A DNA stretch of 64,000 nucleotides from Bacillus sp. sid0103 (GTDB lineage: Bacteria; Bacillota; Bacilli; Bacillales_B; DSM-18226), in NCBI RefSeq assembly GCF_019219025.1, contig NZ_JAHUWN010000020.1, positions 57,934 to 121,933 on the forward strand, written 5' to 3'. Below are positions 8,523 through 16,895 of this stretch, piece by piece. The notes below the pieces were generated by a model. The model was not told where the DNA came from. It ran no database searches and saw only the letters and a list, made by a program, of their open reading frames with translations. The first letter of the stretch is position 1. Each line of letters begins with the position of its first letter. The translations under genes and the position numbers were made by a program.

Positions 8523-8551
8523 ATTATATGTAAAAAATCTAAAAATGTCTC
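8523..8551 (-). promoter_or_regulatory. Probable sigma-A promoter of the feo operon
   Basis: On the minus strand GAGACA (8551-8546) and TATAAT (8528-8523) are 17 bases apart, about 50 bases before the feoA ATG. A clear Fur box was not found by eye. Confidence 0.55.
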
Positions 8552-8741
8552 CTATTTTGCAAAAATAAATATTTTAACAGTGTTTGGAAATTTGACTTTT
8601 TTCATAAAAAAAAGGAAAAGAGGCCACTTTTTATTTAAAGGTATAATCTTTATCACTTGTATTTTTATAAAATTATGGTAATCTGAAGTTAATTTTTATA
8701 ATATTCAGTCTTTTTAAAAAATATTGATTGGGGTGGGTAAA

Positions 8742-9062
8742 ATGTTTAATTCTTCAGGAGGATCCTACAAGGCGGTCAACTCAAATATTTGTCAAACTTG
8801 CGGGAGTGTTACGTTTCAGCATGAAGCATCTTCCCCTAGTAAAAAGAAAGGAATAACTTATGTCATCTTGGGCTGGTTGTTCTTCGCTATTTCACTTGTC
8901 TTTATGCCTCTCCTATTTGGGGTTGGGGCAGTATTCATGGGAATTATGACTTTCTGTGAGCGCAGTCAGGTCCACGGTGCTTTCTTAACCTTTTTTGCGG
9001 CAACAGGTTTAATTCTTGGGTCCTTGTTTAGCTTTATGGTATCTGGAACATTTCTTATATAA
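8742..9062 (+). CDS. Small membrane protein with one CxxC motif
   Basis: A 106-residue protein. The N-terminal soluble part contains a single NICQTCGSV motif, half of a zinc ribbon. Two hydrophobic segments follow (YVILGWLFFAISLVFMPLLF and FLTFFAATGLILGSLFSFMV). I choose the ATG at 8742 because a GGGGTGGG ribosome binding site sits directly before it; an in-frame TTG lies 18 bases upstream. I recognise no named family. Divergent from feoA, convergent with the helicase, with which it shares the terminator at 9068-9102. Confidence 0.6.
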   Translation: MFNSSGGSYKAVNSNICQTCGSVTFQHEASSPSKKKGITYVILGWLFFAISLVFMPLLFGVGAVFMGIMTFCERSQVHGAFLTFFAATGLILGSLFSFMVSGTFLI

Positions 9063-9067
9063 CCATC

Positions 9068-9102
9068 AAAACCCTTATGGAAAAGATTCCATAAGGGTTT
9101 TT
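9068..9102. terminator. Bidirectional terminator
   Basis: AAAACCCTTATGGA pairs with TCCATAAGGGTTTT. It lies between convergent genes ending at 9062 (+) and 9101 (-). Confidence 0.85.
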
Positions 9103-11401
9103 ACAGGATTAATCCGTGTTTAGGAGAACCAAGCGTATACTGCTGCCATTCAGGCGGCAGAAGCTGTTGATACTGTCGTTGTAAAAATCGATCATCGACT
9201 AATACAATCGTTCCATGGTCTTCTTCCGAGCGAATTAAACGTCCCCCTGCTTGAAGCACCTTATTCATGCCAGGATAGACATAGGCATAGTCATAACCAT
9301 TTTTGTTTCTTTGATAAAAATGATCCTTAATGAGATTCCGTTCAAAACAAAGTTGCGGCAAGCCTACACCAACAACGACGACCCCACTTAATCGATCACC
9401 TATTAAATCGACACCCTCTGAAAAAATCCCGCCAAGAACAGCAAAGCCCAGTAAGGATTCTGTTTGGTTAGGCAAAAAGGCATCCAAAAAGGCTTCTCTT
9501 TCCGCTTCAGTCATCCCAGCTGCTTGAATGATCGTTTTTGTTTCATCGTCCTGTTGCTTGAACTCCTCATAAACAGCCAATAAATACTGATAGGATGGAA
9601 AAAAAATTAATATGTTCCCTGGCCGGCTTTTAATCAATGCTTGAATGACCGAAACAATCGACTCCTTCGTCTTGTCTCGATCCCGGTAGCGGGTGGACAA
9701 TGGATGGATATGGACGTCGACCTGATCACTTGAAAATGGCGAAGGAATAGATAGCGCATAATCATCTACCTGACCGCCAAGGAGATCTTGATAGTAGGAT
9801 AATGGTGAAAGTGTTGCTGAAAAGAAGATCTTGGACCGATATCCCTTTCCCATTTGTTTTAGAAGCTTTGATGGATCAATGCAAAAAAGCTTAATCGTGA
9901 AATCATTTTTCACTTTTTCCCCGTAAATAATATAGTGTTCATCAACAAACTCTGCCACTTTCAAAAAATGATTGGCCGTAAAATACGCTTCTAAAAGTGT
10001 CTGGGACTTTTCGGTGGGAAGAACTCGTTCTGTCATTTCTACAAATTGGATCAAGTGTTCCAACAATTCTTCATCCAGATTTTCAATCGTAAACTCATGT
10101 TTCTCCGGATTTGCTTTTTTCAGTGCTAGAAACCATGCATTTAGTTTACCAGCAGCGTCAACTATCTCTTTATTGATTCCTTTAAATTCCTTTTTCAATT
10201 GAAGAAATTGATCTTTGTTTATTGACGATGAAAACATCTCCCGCCCCCGATCCACAAGATTGTGGGCCTCGTCTACCAATAAAGCAGCAGCCTTCTTTTG
10301 CTCTTCAAACAAACGCTTTAAGGAGACGCGCGGGTCGAATACATAATTGTAATCGCAAATGATGCAATCGACTGCATAGGCAAGGTCAAGCGAAAATTCA
10401 AAGGGACAGACGGTATGTTTCTTTGCATAATTTTCGATTACGTCTCTAGTCATCGCCGTTTCATTCGAAAATATATCAAGAATCGCACCATTAATCCGAT
10501 CATAATAACCGTTGGCGAATTCACAGTAATCCTTTTGACAATTGGTTTCGTCCTTAAAACAAACTTTATCTTTAGCCGTTATCGTAACGGTGTTCATACA
10601 AAGACCGCAAGCACGCATTTTCTTATACGCCTCTTCGGCTGTTGTCCGGGTGATCGTTTTAGCTGTCAGGTAGAATACTTTGTCCAAATGACCTTCTCCG
10701 ATTGCTTTTACGGAAGGAAAGAGTGTCGAGATGGTTTTCCCTATTCCTGTTGGCGCTTTAGCAAATATATTTTTTTTATCGAAAATCGTCTTGTACACGA
10801 CTCCAGCTAATTTCCGTTGTCCCTCACGGTAGGTATCAAATGGGAAAGCAAGCTCTTTACAGCTCTTATTCCGGTTTCGGCGATGTTCATGGAGAAGATT
10901 TGCATAGGGAGAATACTCCAAGATTATATGCCCGAGAAAGACTTCGAGCTCTGCGAAGAGATAATTTCTTTTAAAATATGTCTTTTCAAGTGTATCAACC
11001 TGGACATAGGTAAGCTGAACAGAAATTTCCTGTAAATCATTGTCCTTTGCATACATATAGGCATACAGTTTCGCTTGTGCCCAGTGAACAGGATAGCCGC
11101 CTTCTTGGATCTGCTCGGATAGCAGTGAATACGATTTGATTTCGTCGATGACCACCTCGTCATCACGAAACAACAGCCCATCACACCTGCCATCAATAAT
11201 GAAGGAAAGATCCTCAGCCTTGACTTCAGCGCGGAGGTATACTTCTTTTCGATCGGATTCTTGATACGTTTTCTGGATCATTTGATGAATCCTTGTTCCA
11301 TCTAGGAGCGTGGATTGTGACCGGAAACGTGAATCAATACTGCCACTACGATATACATGTTCAACGAGAGTTCTTACGGATATAGAAATAACATCAGTCA
11401 C
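9101..11401 (-). CDS. PD-(D/E)XK nuclease fused to Rad3/DinG-type Fe-S helicase
   Basis: A 766-residue protein with two parts. Residues 1 to about 170 look like a RecB/Cas4-type PD-(D/E)XK nuclease: DGRCDGLL, then VVIDEIKSY (the E-x-K pair), then HWAQAKLYAYMYA (Q-x3-Y). The rest is an SF2 XPD/DinG-like helicase: Walker A APTGIGKTIST, DEAH box LLVDEAHNLVDR, and four cysteines suited to a 4Fe-4S cluster (CGLC region, CQKDYC, later CPFEF and CIICDYNY). The C-terminal helicase motif is QAGGRLIRSEEDHGTIVLVD. Role is probably DNA repair. The start is GTG at 11401, with a weak upstream ribosome binding site. Confidence 0.85.
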   Translation of the reverse strand: MTDVISISVRTLVEHVYRSGSIDSRFRSQSTLLDGTRIHQMIQKTYQESDRKEVYLRAEVKAEDLSFIIDGRCDGLLFRDDEVVIDEIKSYSLLSEQIQEGGYPVHWAQAKLYAYMYAKDNDLQEISVQLTYVQVDTLEKTYFKRNYLFAELEVFLGHIILEYSPYANLLHEHRRNRNKSCKELAFPFDTYREGQRKLAGVVYKTIFDKKNIFAKAPTGIGKTISTLFPSVKAIGEGHLDKVFYLTAKTITRTTAEEAYKKMRACGLCMNTVTITAKDKVCFKDETNCQKDYCEFANGYYDRINGAILDIFSNETAMTRDVIENYAKKHTVCPFEFSLDLAYAVDCIICDYNYVFDPRVSLKRLFEEQKKAAALLVDEAHNLVDRGREMFSSSINKDQFLQLKKEFKGINKEIVDAAGKLNAWFLALKKANPEKHEFTIENLDEELLEHLIQFVEMTERVLPTEKSQTLLEAYFTANHFLKVAEFVDEHYIIYGEKVKNDFTIKLFCIDPSKLLKQMGKGYRSKIFFSATLSPLSYYQDLLGGQVDDYALSIPSPFSSDQVDVHIHPLSTRYRDRDKTKESIVSVIQALIKSRPGNILIFFPSYQYLLAVYEEFKQQDDETKTIIQAAGMTEAEREAFLDAFLPNQTESLLGFAVLGGIFSEGVDLIGDRLSGVVVVGVGLPQLCFERNLIKDHFYQRNKNGYDYAYVYPGMNKVLQAGGRLIRSEEDHGTIVLVDDRFLQRQYQQLLPPEWQQYTLGSPKHGLIL

Positions 11402-11557
11402 TAAATCACCAACTTACTAAAAAATCATAACCAGAATATATGTTTGCCTTATTATTAATTATAGCAAATTTTCCACTTGATTGGATAGTACTGACCCCAA
11501 AAATGAAAAAACAAGTAAAGATGAACGAGCATCCTTACCTGTTTTGTATGTTGGTTC

Positions 11558-12799
11558 CTATGAACGAATTTGTCCTGAACCACGAACAATCGCTTTTGTC
11601 GTTGTTAGTGCACGGAGCCCCATTGGTCCACGGGCATGAAGCTTTTGGGTACTAATTCCGATTTCTGCCCCATAGCCAAACTGTTCTCCATCGGTAAATC
11701 GAGTCGAGGCATTATGATATAATACCGCTGCATCGACTGCCTGGAAAAACAAATGAACATTATCTGGATCTTCACTGATAATTGCCTCGGAGTGTTTTGT
11801 CCCATACAGGTCAATATGGTCAATCGCATCCTTCACATCATTCACCCTTTTTACAGCCAAAATCGGAGCTAAAAATTCACTGCACCAATCTTCTTCCGTT
11901 GCCTGCTTCACAAACGGATAGTCGGATGCTAATTCTTCATTCCCACGCAGTTCTACCCCTTGGTCATGTAAGGCTTGTAAAATTTCAGTTGCATACGGCC
12001 ATTCTTTGTGAATGAGCAGGGTTTCTGCTGCATTACAAACCGATGGACGATGTAGTTTCGCATTGATCGCGATGTCGATGGCCATCTTTTCTTTGGACGT
12101 TTTATCAATGAACACATGACAATTACCCACACCTGTCTCCAAAACTGGCACAGTTGCATTTTGGATGACCGATTGGATTAACCCTGCACCGCCGCGCGGG
12201 ATAAGGACATCGAGGTATTGATTCAATTTAAACATTTCTGAAGCCGTTTCCCGGCTTGTGTCCACCAAAAGTTGAACAGCATCCGCTGGTACAGCGGTTT
12301 CTGCAAGCGCCTTGCGCATGACATGAACGAGCGCTTTATTCGAATGAATCGCCGAAGAACTCCCTCTTAAAAGAACAGCATTCCCTGCTTTTAAACAAAG
12401 ACTTCCTGCATCAACGGTAACATTGGGACGAGCTTCATACACCATTCCAATCACTCCGAGCGGAACTCGGATCGTTTCGATTTTTAACCCATTTGGACGG
12501 TCCCATGCTTCAATTGTTTCGCCAATTGGATCCTTCAATTCAATTAACTGACGAACCCCATCCACAATTTGTTCGATTCTTTCTTCTGTTAACAGCAGAC
12601 GATCCAACAGCGACTCGGATAATCCATTTTCCGTTCCTGCTTCAATATCCTTGGCATTTTCAGCAATGATCCATTCTTTTCCCTTCAATAAATGGTCAGC
12701 GATCATCAATAGTGCTTCGTTTTTTTCCTCTGCTGACAGCATTCCCAATTGTTTGGCTGCTTTCCTTAATTTGCCGGCTTTTTCTAGTAACTCACTCAT
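11558..12799 (-). CDS. proA: Glutamate-5-semialdehyde dehydrogenase (gamma-glutamyl phosphate reductase)
   Basis: The 413-residue second enzyme of proline synthesis: NADPH-dependent reduction of gamma-glutamyl phosphate to glutamate-5-semialdehyde. Aldehyde-dehydrogenase fold with VPLGVIGMVYEARPNVTVDA (about residue 115), LIPRGGAGLIQSV, the catalytic Cys in RPSVCNAAETLLIH, and the C-terminal RFTDGEQFGYGAEIGISTQK block. Normal length. It begins 7 bases after the proB stop in a proB-proA operon. Confidence 0.95.
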   Translation of the reverse strand: MSELLEKAGKLRKAAKQLGMLSAEEKNEALLMIADHLLKGKEWIIAENAKDIEAGTENGLSESLLDRLLLTEERIEQIVDGVRQLIELKDPIGETIEAWDRPNGLKIETIRVPLGVIGMVYEARPNVTVDAGSLCLKAGNAVLLRGSSSAIHSNKALVHVMRKALAETAVPADAVQLLVDTSRETASEMFKLNQYLDVLIPRGGAGLIQSVIQNATVPVLETGVGNCHVFIDKTSKEKMAIDIAINAKLHRPSVCNAAETLLIHKEWPYATEILQALHDQGVELRGNEELASDYPFVKQATEEDWCSEFLAPILAVKRVNDVKDAIDHIDLYGTKHSEAIISEDPDNVHLFFQAVDAAVLYHNASTRFTDGEQFGYGAEIGISTQKLHARGPMGLRALTTTKAIVRGSGQIRS

Positions 12800-12805
12800 T
12801 TGTTA

Positions 12806-13918
12806 TCACTCCTTAGGCATCGTGACCCAATTATCACGATGAATCACTTCTGCTTTTTTATTAATCGAATAATCTTTTGACTGCTCACTTGGCATACCTT
12901 TTACTTTTAGTAGATTTTTAGAAGAATAGTAGCTTTGTCCTTTCCCGACGATTCTCCCTTTTTGATTGCGGACCACGACAACGTCTAAAGCATTAAATTC
13001 ACCTATTACATTTGTCACTCCAACAGGCAATAAACTTTTTCCCTGGAACAACACAGCCTTCTCCGCCCCGTCATCAATTTCAATCACACCACCTACTTGT
13101 GAGTGGTAAGCAATCCACTGCTTTCTCATTTGCATTTGAGTTTGGAATGGTCCGCCAATATACGTCCCATCCCCTTTACCAGCGAGAATATCAACCAGTT
13201 TTTCCTTACCCTTTCCTGTACCGACAAATACACTGACCCCAAGGGAGAGAGCTTTTTTTGAAGCTAGTAATTTCGATTTCATTCCGCCCGTTCCTACCGA
13301 GGAACCGGCTTCTCCTGCAACTCCTAAGAGATTGTCAGATATTTCAGAGATAAAATGATATTTCTTAGCTTCCTTAGACGTTTTTGGATTTCCATCATAT
13401 AAACCATTGACATCCGTTAAAATCATCAATGCGTTCGCATGTAAAAAGCCACTTACTAAAGCGGACAGCATATCATTGTCGCCGAAAGTCAATTCTTCAA
13501 TCGCCACCGAATCATTTTCATTAATAATCGGTATGACACCTTTTTGAAGTAACTCCTGAATGGTATTAAAGAGGTTATGAAAACGGACTTGGCTATAAAA
13601 GTCTTCACGAGTTAAGAGAATCTGTGCTGGTACTATCGCATACTCGTTAAACAACTGAATATAATTTTGCATTAAGAGCCCTTGTCCCACAGCTGCGGCG
13701 GCCTGCTTCCCTGCCACACTTTTGGGACGTGTTGGATAACCAAGTAAGCCAAATCCCGCGGCAACTGCTCCGGAAGATATTAGGATGACATCATGCCCCT
13801 GCTCCTTTAAAGAAGCAAGCGCCTCTACATGGTCACGGATCTTTTCTTCAGAAATTGTCCCTGAGGCATTCGTAAGCGAACTGCTCCCAATCTTTACAAC
13901 CACCAACTGTTTTTTCAT
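12806..13918 (-). CDS. proB: Glutamate 5-kinase
   Basis: The 370-residue first enzyme of proline synthesis, phosphorylating glutamate. Amino-acid kinase domain: [11 protein letters not shown] at the start, [42 protein letters not shown], and [16 protein letters not shown]-terminal PUA domain follows from about residue 275, as in most ProB. Transcription is controlled by the proline T-box leader upstream (13936-14190), so expression should rise when tRNA-Pro is uncharged. Confidence 0.96.
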   Translation of the reverse strand: MKKQLVVVKIGSSSLTNASGTISEEKIRDHVEALASLKEQGHDVILISSGAVAAGFGLLGYPTRPKSVAGKQAAAAVGQGLLMQNYIQLFNEYAIVPAQILLTREDFYSQVRFHNLFNTIQELLQKGVIPIINENDSVAIEELTFGDNDMLSALVSGFLHANALMILTDVNGLYDGNPKTSKEAKKYHFISEISDNLLGVAGEAGSSVGTGGMKSKLLASKKALSLGVSVFVGTGKGKEKLVDILAGKGDGTYIGGPFQTQMQMRKQWIAYHSQVGGVIEIDDGAEKAVLFQGKSLLPVGVTNVIGEFNALDVVVVRNQKGRIVGKGQSYYSSKNLLKVKGMPSEQSKDYSINKKAEVIHRDNWVTMPKE

Positions 13919-13935
13919 TTCCCTCGAACCCTTCT

Positions 13936-14190
13936 TTTAAAAAATAAAAAAACGACTCTCCTGTCCTTAAAAAAAGGACGGAAAGTCGTTTCCGCGGTAC
14001 CACCTTTATTGATGCCATGCACCCACTTTGAACCCGTAACGAGGGTGACGGCTTATGTTTGCATAAGCAGTGTGTGTAAGGGCAGGTTCAAACTTTTTTC
14101 CGTGAGAAACCTTTCAGCCGATGGGTTTCACTCTCTAACACGTTCCAAAGATTTACTAATCCCAAACTGTTTTCGATTTATAATTTCTTT
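13936..14190 (-). promoter_or_regulatory. T-box leader (proline-specific) of proBA
   Basis: Read on the minus strand, the leader contains the conserved T-box sequence GGTGGTACCGCGG (about 14003-13991). It is followed by a terminator stem (ACGACTTTCCGTCC / GGACAGGAGAGTCGT) and T-run ending near 13936. Stem I shows AGAGAGTGAAACC and the distal GGCTGAAAGG motif. The specifier region reads GAA-CCT-GCC, giving the proline codon CCU. That matches the downstream pathway. Confidence 0.92.
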
Positions 14191-14191
14191 G

Positions 14192-14220
14192 ATTATCCTT
14201 AGAAAATGAATAAAAGTCAA
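14192..14220 (-). promoter_or_regulatory. Sigma-A promoter of proBA
   Basis: TTGACT (14220-14215) and GATAAT (14197-14192) on the minus strand with a 17-base spacer, immediately upstream of the T-box leader. Confidence 0.75.
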
Positions 14221-14240
14221 TAGAATATTTAAAATTTTAG

Positions 14241-14277
14241 AAAAAGAGCTAACCGAAAACAATCGGATTAGCTCTTA
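14241..14277 (-). terminator. Terminator of mhqD-like gene
   Basis: AAGAGCTAATCCGA pairs with TCGGTTAGCTCTT with one internal irregularity, followed by a T-run on the minus strand. Confidence 0.75.
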
Positions 14278-14286
14278 AAGATAGTC

Positions 14287-14895
14287 TTATTTATTAATTT
14301 TATTATACCAAGCCGCTGCTGCTTCGACTTCGCTATAGGTTAATTGGTGTCCATTATGCTCCCAGTGAAGATGGACCTTCGCATTCGCATTTTCCAACAA
14401 TTTTTCGAGATCACCTGATTCCAATGGTGAACAAATCGGATCGTTTGTCCCTGCGCCAATAAATACGGATATCCCTGTTAAGTCTGGTAATTCAATTCCT
14501 CTTAAAGGGACCATTGGATGATGAAGAATGGCTCCTTTTAACGCATCTTGATAATGGAACAACAAACTCGCCGCAATATTAGCCCCATTGGAATATCCAA
14601 TCGCGATGACATTATTTCGATCAAATTCATATTTTTGTGAAGCCTCGTCTAGAAATTCATACAATTCTTTTGTACGAAAAATAAGATCCTCTTCATCAAA
14701 AATACCTTCTGCTAATCTGCGGAAAAATCGCGGCATCCCATTCTCAAGGACATTTCCACGCACACTTAAAAAAGAAGCATCCTCATCAATTTTACCTACG
14801 AGTGGAATCAAATCTAACTCCGTTCCGCCCGTCCCATGCAGCAATAAAAAAGTTGGTTTCGATGTGTCTTTCCCCTTTTGAAAAATATGTTTCAT
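14287..14895 (-). CDS. mhqD: MhqD-like carboxylesterase/phospholipase
   Basis: A 202-residue alpha/beta hydrolase of the phospholipase/carboxylesterase family. The oxyanion segment LLLHGTGGTELDLIPL is near the start. The nucleophile is in AIGYSNGANIA (GxSxG), the acid in AGTNDPICSP and the histidine in HNGHQLT. This matches Bacillus MhqD, part of the quinone/catechol stress response. The start is placed at ATG 14895, with AAGGGG about 9 bases upstream; two in-frame ATGs lie further out. Supporting the identity, a perfect MhqR-type operator lies 99 bases upstream (14994-15015). Unlike B. subtilis, no mhqE glyoxalase is adjacent. Confidence 0.85.
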   Translation of the reverse strand: MKHIFQKGKDTSKPTFLLLHGTGGTELDLIPLVGKIDEDASFLSVRGNVLENGMPRFFRRLAEGIFDEEDLIFRTKELYEFLDEASQKYEFDRNNVIAIGYSNGANIAASLLFHYQDALKGAILHHPMVPLRGIELPDLTGISVFIGAGTNDPICSPLESGDLEKLLENANAKVHLHWEHNGHQLTYSEVEAAAAWYNKINK

Positions 14896-14993
14896 GTTGT
14901 CCATCCCCTTCCTCATTCTAAATGCACCTTACAATTATTGTTCGATACTTTATCATTTCCTAACCGTCCAAATGATTAAATATCTTAAATCCA

Positions 14994-15042
14994 ATTATCT
15001 CGAATACGAGATAATAGTAATACTATTTTAGCATCTCGTCAA
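14994..15042 (-). promoter_or_regulatory. MhqR-type operator and promoter for mhqD
   Basis: A perfect inverted repeat ATTATCTCG-AATA-CGAGATAAT spans 14994-15015. It resembles the known MhqR operator core TATCTCGAATTCGAGATA. On the minus strand TTGACG (15042-15037) and TACTAT (15019-15014) form a promoter with a 17-base spacer; the operator overlaps the -10 and start region, as expected for repression. Confidence 0.75.
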
Positions 15043-15068
15043 TTACTTTGAATCCATTCTACAAATTA

Positions 15069-15092
15069 GAAAAGCACCCCACTGGATGCTTT
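15069..15092 (-). terminator. Weak terminator after the DUF3307 gene
   Basis: AAAGCATCC / GGGTGCTTT hairpin with one mismatch and a T-run on the minus strand, 14 bases past the stop. Confidence 0.45.
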
Positions 15093-15105
15093 GTCTCAAT
15101 CTGCT

Positions 15106-15951
15106 TTATGTTAGGACAGCTTTTAATAAAATACCTAGGGTAATTCCTAAGAACATCGAGGTTAGTGTTCCAAGCAAAAAATATTCTGCCCAGTCCCTGT
15201 CATCCATTTGTTTAAAGCGGGCAATAGACTTGGCTGCCACAATAAACCCAATCGCTGGATAGGAACTATAAAATGTTAACAATAATACTAGTAATCTCTC
15301 AATATAGCCAATTAATTTTCCACGTGAAAGATCATGCTTACTAAAAACGGTATAATTGTATTCCTCTGTTAATCCCTTTCTACCCTTATGTATAATCTCA
15401 GTTTCATTGCGCTCATTTTTAAAAGAATACTTCCCCTCAAAGGTTAATAGTTGATTTGGCAAGGACCCTAGGAGAATCTTGATCATATGCCCGCTTACAG
15501 TTGTGGCTAAAATGATAATGATGATGATAAACAAAACAGAATCAATAAAACCTAAACCCCCATCCTTGAATAACCCTTTTATTTCAAACTGAAAACAGAA
15601 CATGCATACAAATAAAATGACGCCTAGATGAAGTCCCTGATCAAAAACAAAGTAACCCAGCCGCTTCATGTTTTCCTCGTTCGTTATCTTCATTTTATCT
15701 AGCAGCTTAATCTTAAAATAATCCACGATAAAATGCGATATGACAATCGCGATTAAAGGAATGAATAGATTAGTAAGGACATTCTTAAAATGAAACTCGT
15801 GTACCCAGAATCCGATTAAAACGATTACAGTCATGAAGAAATGGTGAATGGTATGTCTCCGTAGATTTTTGCGTTTCTCAATGACCATGTCATCTGTTTG
15901 TAAATAAAAATCTGCTATTAAATGGGCAAGGACTAGACTGAAAAATAACAT
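15106..15951 (-). CDS. DUF3307 integral membrane protein
   Basis: A 281-residue membrane protein with roughly seven hydrophobic segments. The N-terminus LVLAHLIADFYLQTDDMV is the typical DUF3307 opening, followed by RHTIHHFFMT and SHFIVDYFKIKL, whose conserved His and Asp residues could bind a metal or substrate. Function unknown. It is the second gene after a SatD-family gene, 28 bases apart; this pairing recurs in Firmicutes. Expression presumably follows the palindromic operator at 16796-16821. Confidence 0.8.
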   Translation of the reverse strand: MLFFSLVLAHLIADFYLQTDDMVIEKRKNLRRHTIHHFFMTVIVLIGFWVHEFHFKNVLTNLFIPLIAIVISHFIVDYFKIKLLDKMKITNEENMKRLGYFVFDQGLHLGVILFVCMFCFQFEIKGLFKDGGLGFIDSVLFIIIIIILATTVSGHMIKILLGSLPNQLLTFEGKYSFKNERNETEIIHKGRKGLTEEYNYTVFSKHDLSRGKLIGYIERLLVLLLTFYSSYPAIGFIVAAKSIARFKQMDDRDWAEYFLLGTLTSMFLGITLGILLKAVLT

Positions 15952-15979
15952 GGTTTCTCCTCTCTCTTTATGCTGGAAT

Positions 15980-16777
15980 CTAAGAATCGATTAATGTTTT
16001 CAGTATCGACTTTAAATGATTCCGAATGCTTGTTGTTAGGATCTCGCTGGTATCTTTTGGACTAATTGCATTTCCAGGATATGCTTTTTCTTGTAATGAC
16101 TGCAGTATACTAATTATTTTTGTAAATGTATCTAGGATTTCTTCACTATTTCCCTTTTTAAAATGACTCGATATTGTTGGAGCCGTTCTGCCAAGGATTT
16201 TTGCAACCCCCTTTTGCTGATTTAATATAAGGAAAAGGGAACATACAAGCTCCTGTATATCCGTTTGATTTTGAATAAATTTCAACTGTAAATGTAACAA
16301 TGCATTGATTAGTGTTTCAAATTCATTTCTGAACTGATGATACGGTAACAAATGATTGGTCTCAATTGGGTAAAACTGATCGAGTTCAAACTTAAAGAGC
16401 ATTCTATTTTTTTCTTGTTTTATTAAATCATTCGCATATCTAGCTTGTTTGACCAAAGGGTGGATCCATTTTTCAATATCGACTTCCTTTAATTCCTTTT
16501 CTATATCACCAAATGCCAAGCCAAAATAAGGCATATGATCTTTGTATTTCCACACTCTGCTGACAAAAAAGGCAATGGTATAAGCAGTAGAATAACCAGG
16601 ACCGACAAAAATAATTTCATCACCGGCCCGATGCTTAATTTGGATTGGACCAATATTCTTTGTCCAACAAGTAATCCAGTCGACTACTTCATCCAAATAA
16701 ATGGTAAGTTCCTCCGCCATTTTTCCGACACTGGAATTGCTTACATCTAGAATAAAAATCGATATCGGAGCATTCAT
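15980..16777 (-). CDS. SatD family protein with helix-turn-helix
   Basis: A 265-residue SatD-family protein. The N-terminal two thirds (SIFILDVSNSS, then IKHRAGDEIIFVGPGYS and YFGLAFGDIEKEL) resemble nucleotide-cyclase-like or nucleotide-binding SatD proteins. Near residues 175-200 a helix-turn-helix is plausible (VAKILGRTAPTISSHFKKG), so it may bind DNA and regulate its own operon. It is the first gene of a two-gene operon with DUF3307. The sat name comes from streptococcal acid-tolerance genes; the role in Bacillaceae is not established. Confidence 0.75.
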   Translation of the reverse strand: MNAPISIFILDVSNSSVGKMAEELTIYLDEVVDWITCWTKNIGPIQIKHRAGDEIIFVGPGYSTAYTIAFFVSRVWKYKDHMPYFGLAFGDIEKELKEVDIEKWIHPLVKQARYANDLIKQEKNRMLFKFELDQFYPIETNHLLPYHQFRNEFETLINALLHLQLKFIQNQTDIQELVCSLFLILNQQKGVAKILGRTAPTISSHFKKGNSEEILDTFTKIISILQSLQEKAYPGNAISPKDTSEILTTSIRNHLKSILKTLIDS

Positions 16778-16795
16778 TTATTTTCCCCTTTAACA

Positions 16796-16845
16796 AAAAT
16801 TAGATTATATAATCTAATTTTAATTAAGTTAGATTATTGTGTCAA
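16796..16845 (-). promoter_or_regulatory. Promoter overlapped by a 26-bp perfect palindromic operator (satD)
   Basis: On the minus strand TTGACA (16845-16840) and TAAAAT (16822-16817) are 17 bases apart, a near-consensus sigma-A promoter. A perfect palindrome with half-site AAAATTAGATTAT occupies 16796-16821, covering the -10 and the start point. A third imperfect half-site, AGTTAGATTAT, lies at 16828-16838 in the spacer. The layout indicates repression. Confidence 0.75.
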
Positions 16846-16895
16846 ACTATCATCAAATTAGTCTATCTGGAGAAACTTTTGTGTTGTACAATGAA

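Noticed and set aside
8475..8600. A Fur box in the feo promoter
   Set aside because: Expected for ferrous uptake, but I could not find a convincing TGATAATNATTATCA-like sequence by eye.
10415..11035. Plus-strand frames opposite the nuclease-helicase gene
   Set aside because: They are shadows of a gene with clear conserved motifs in order and lack ribosome binding sites.
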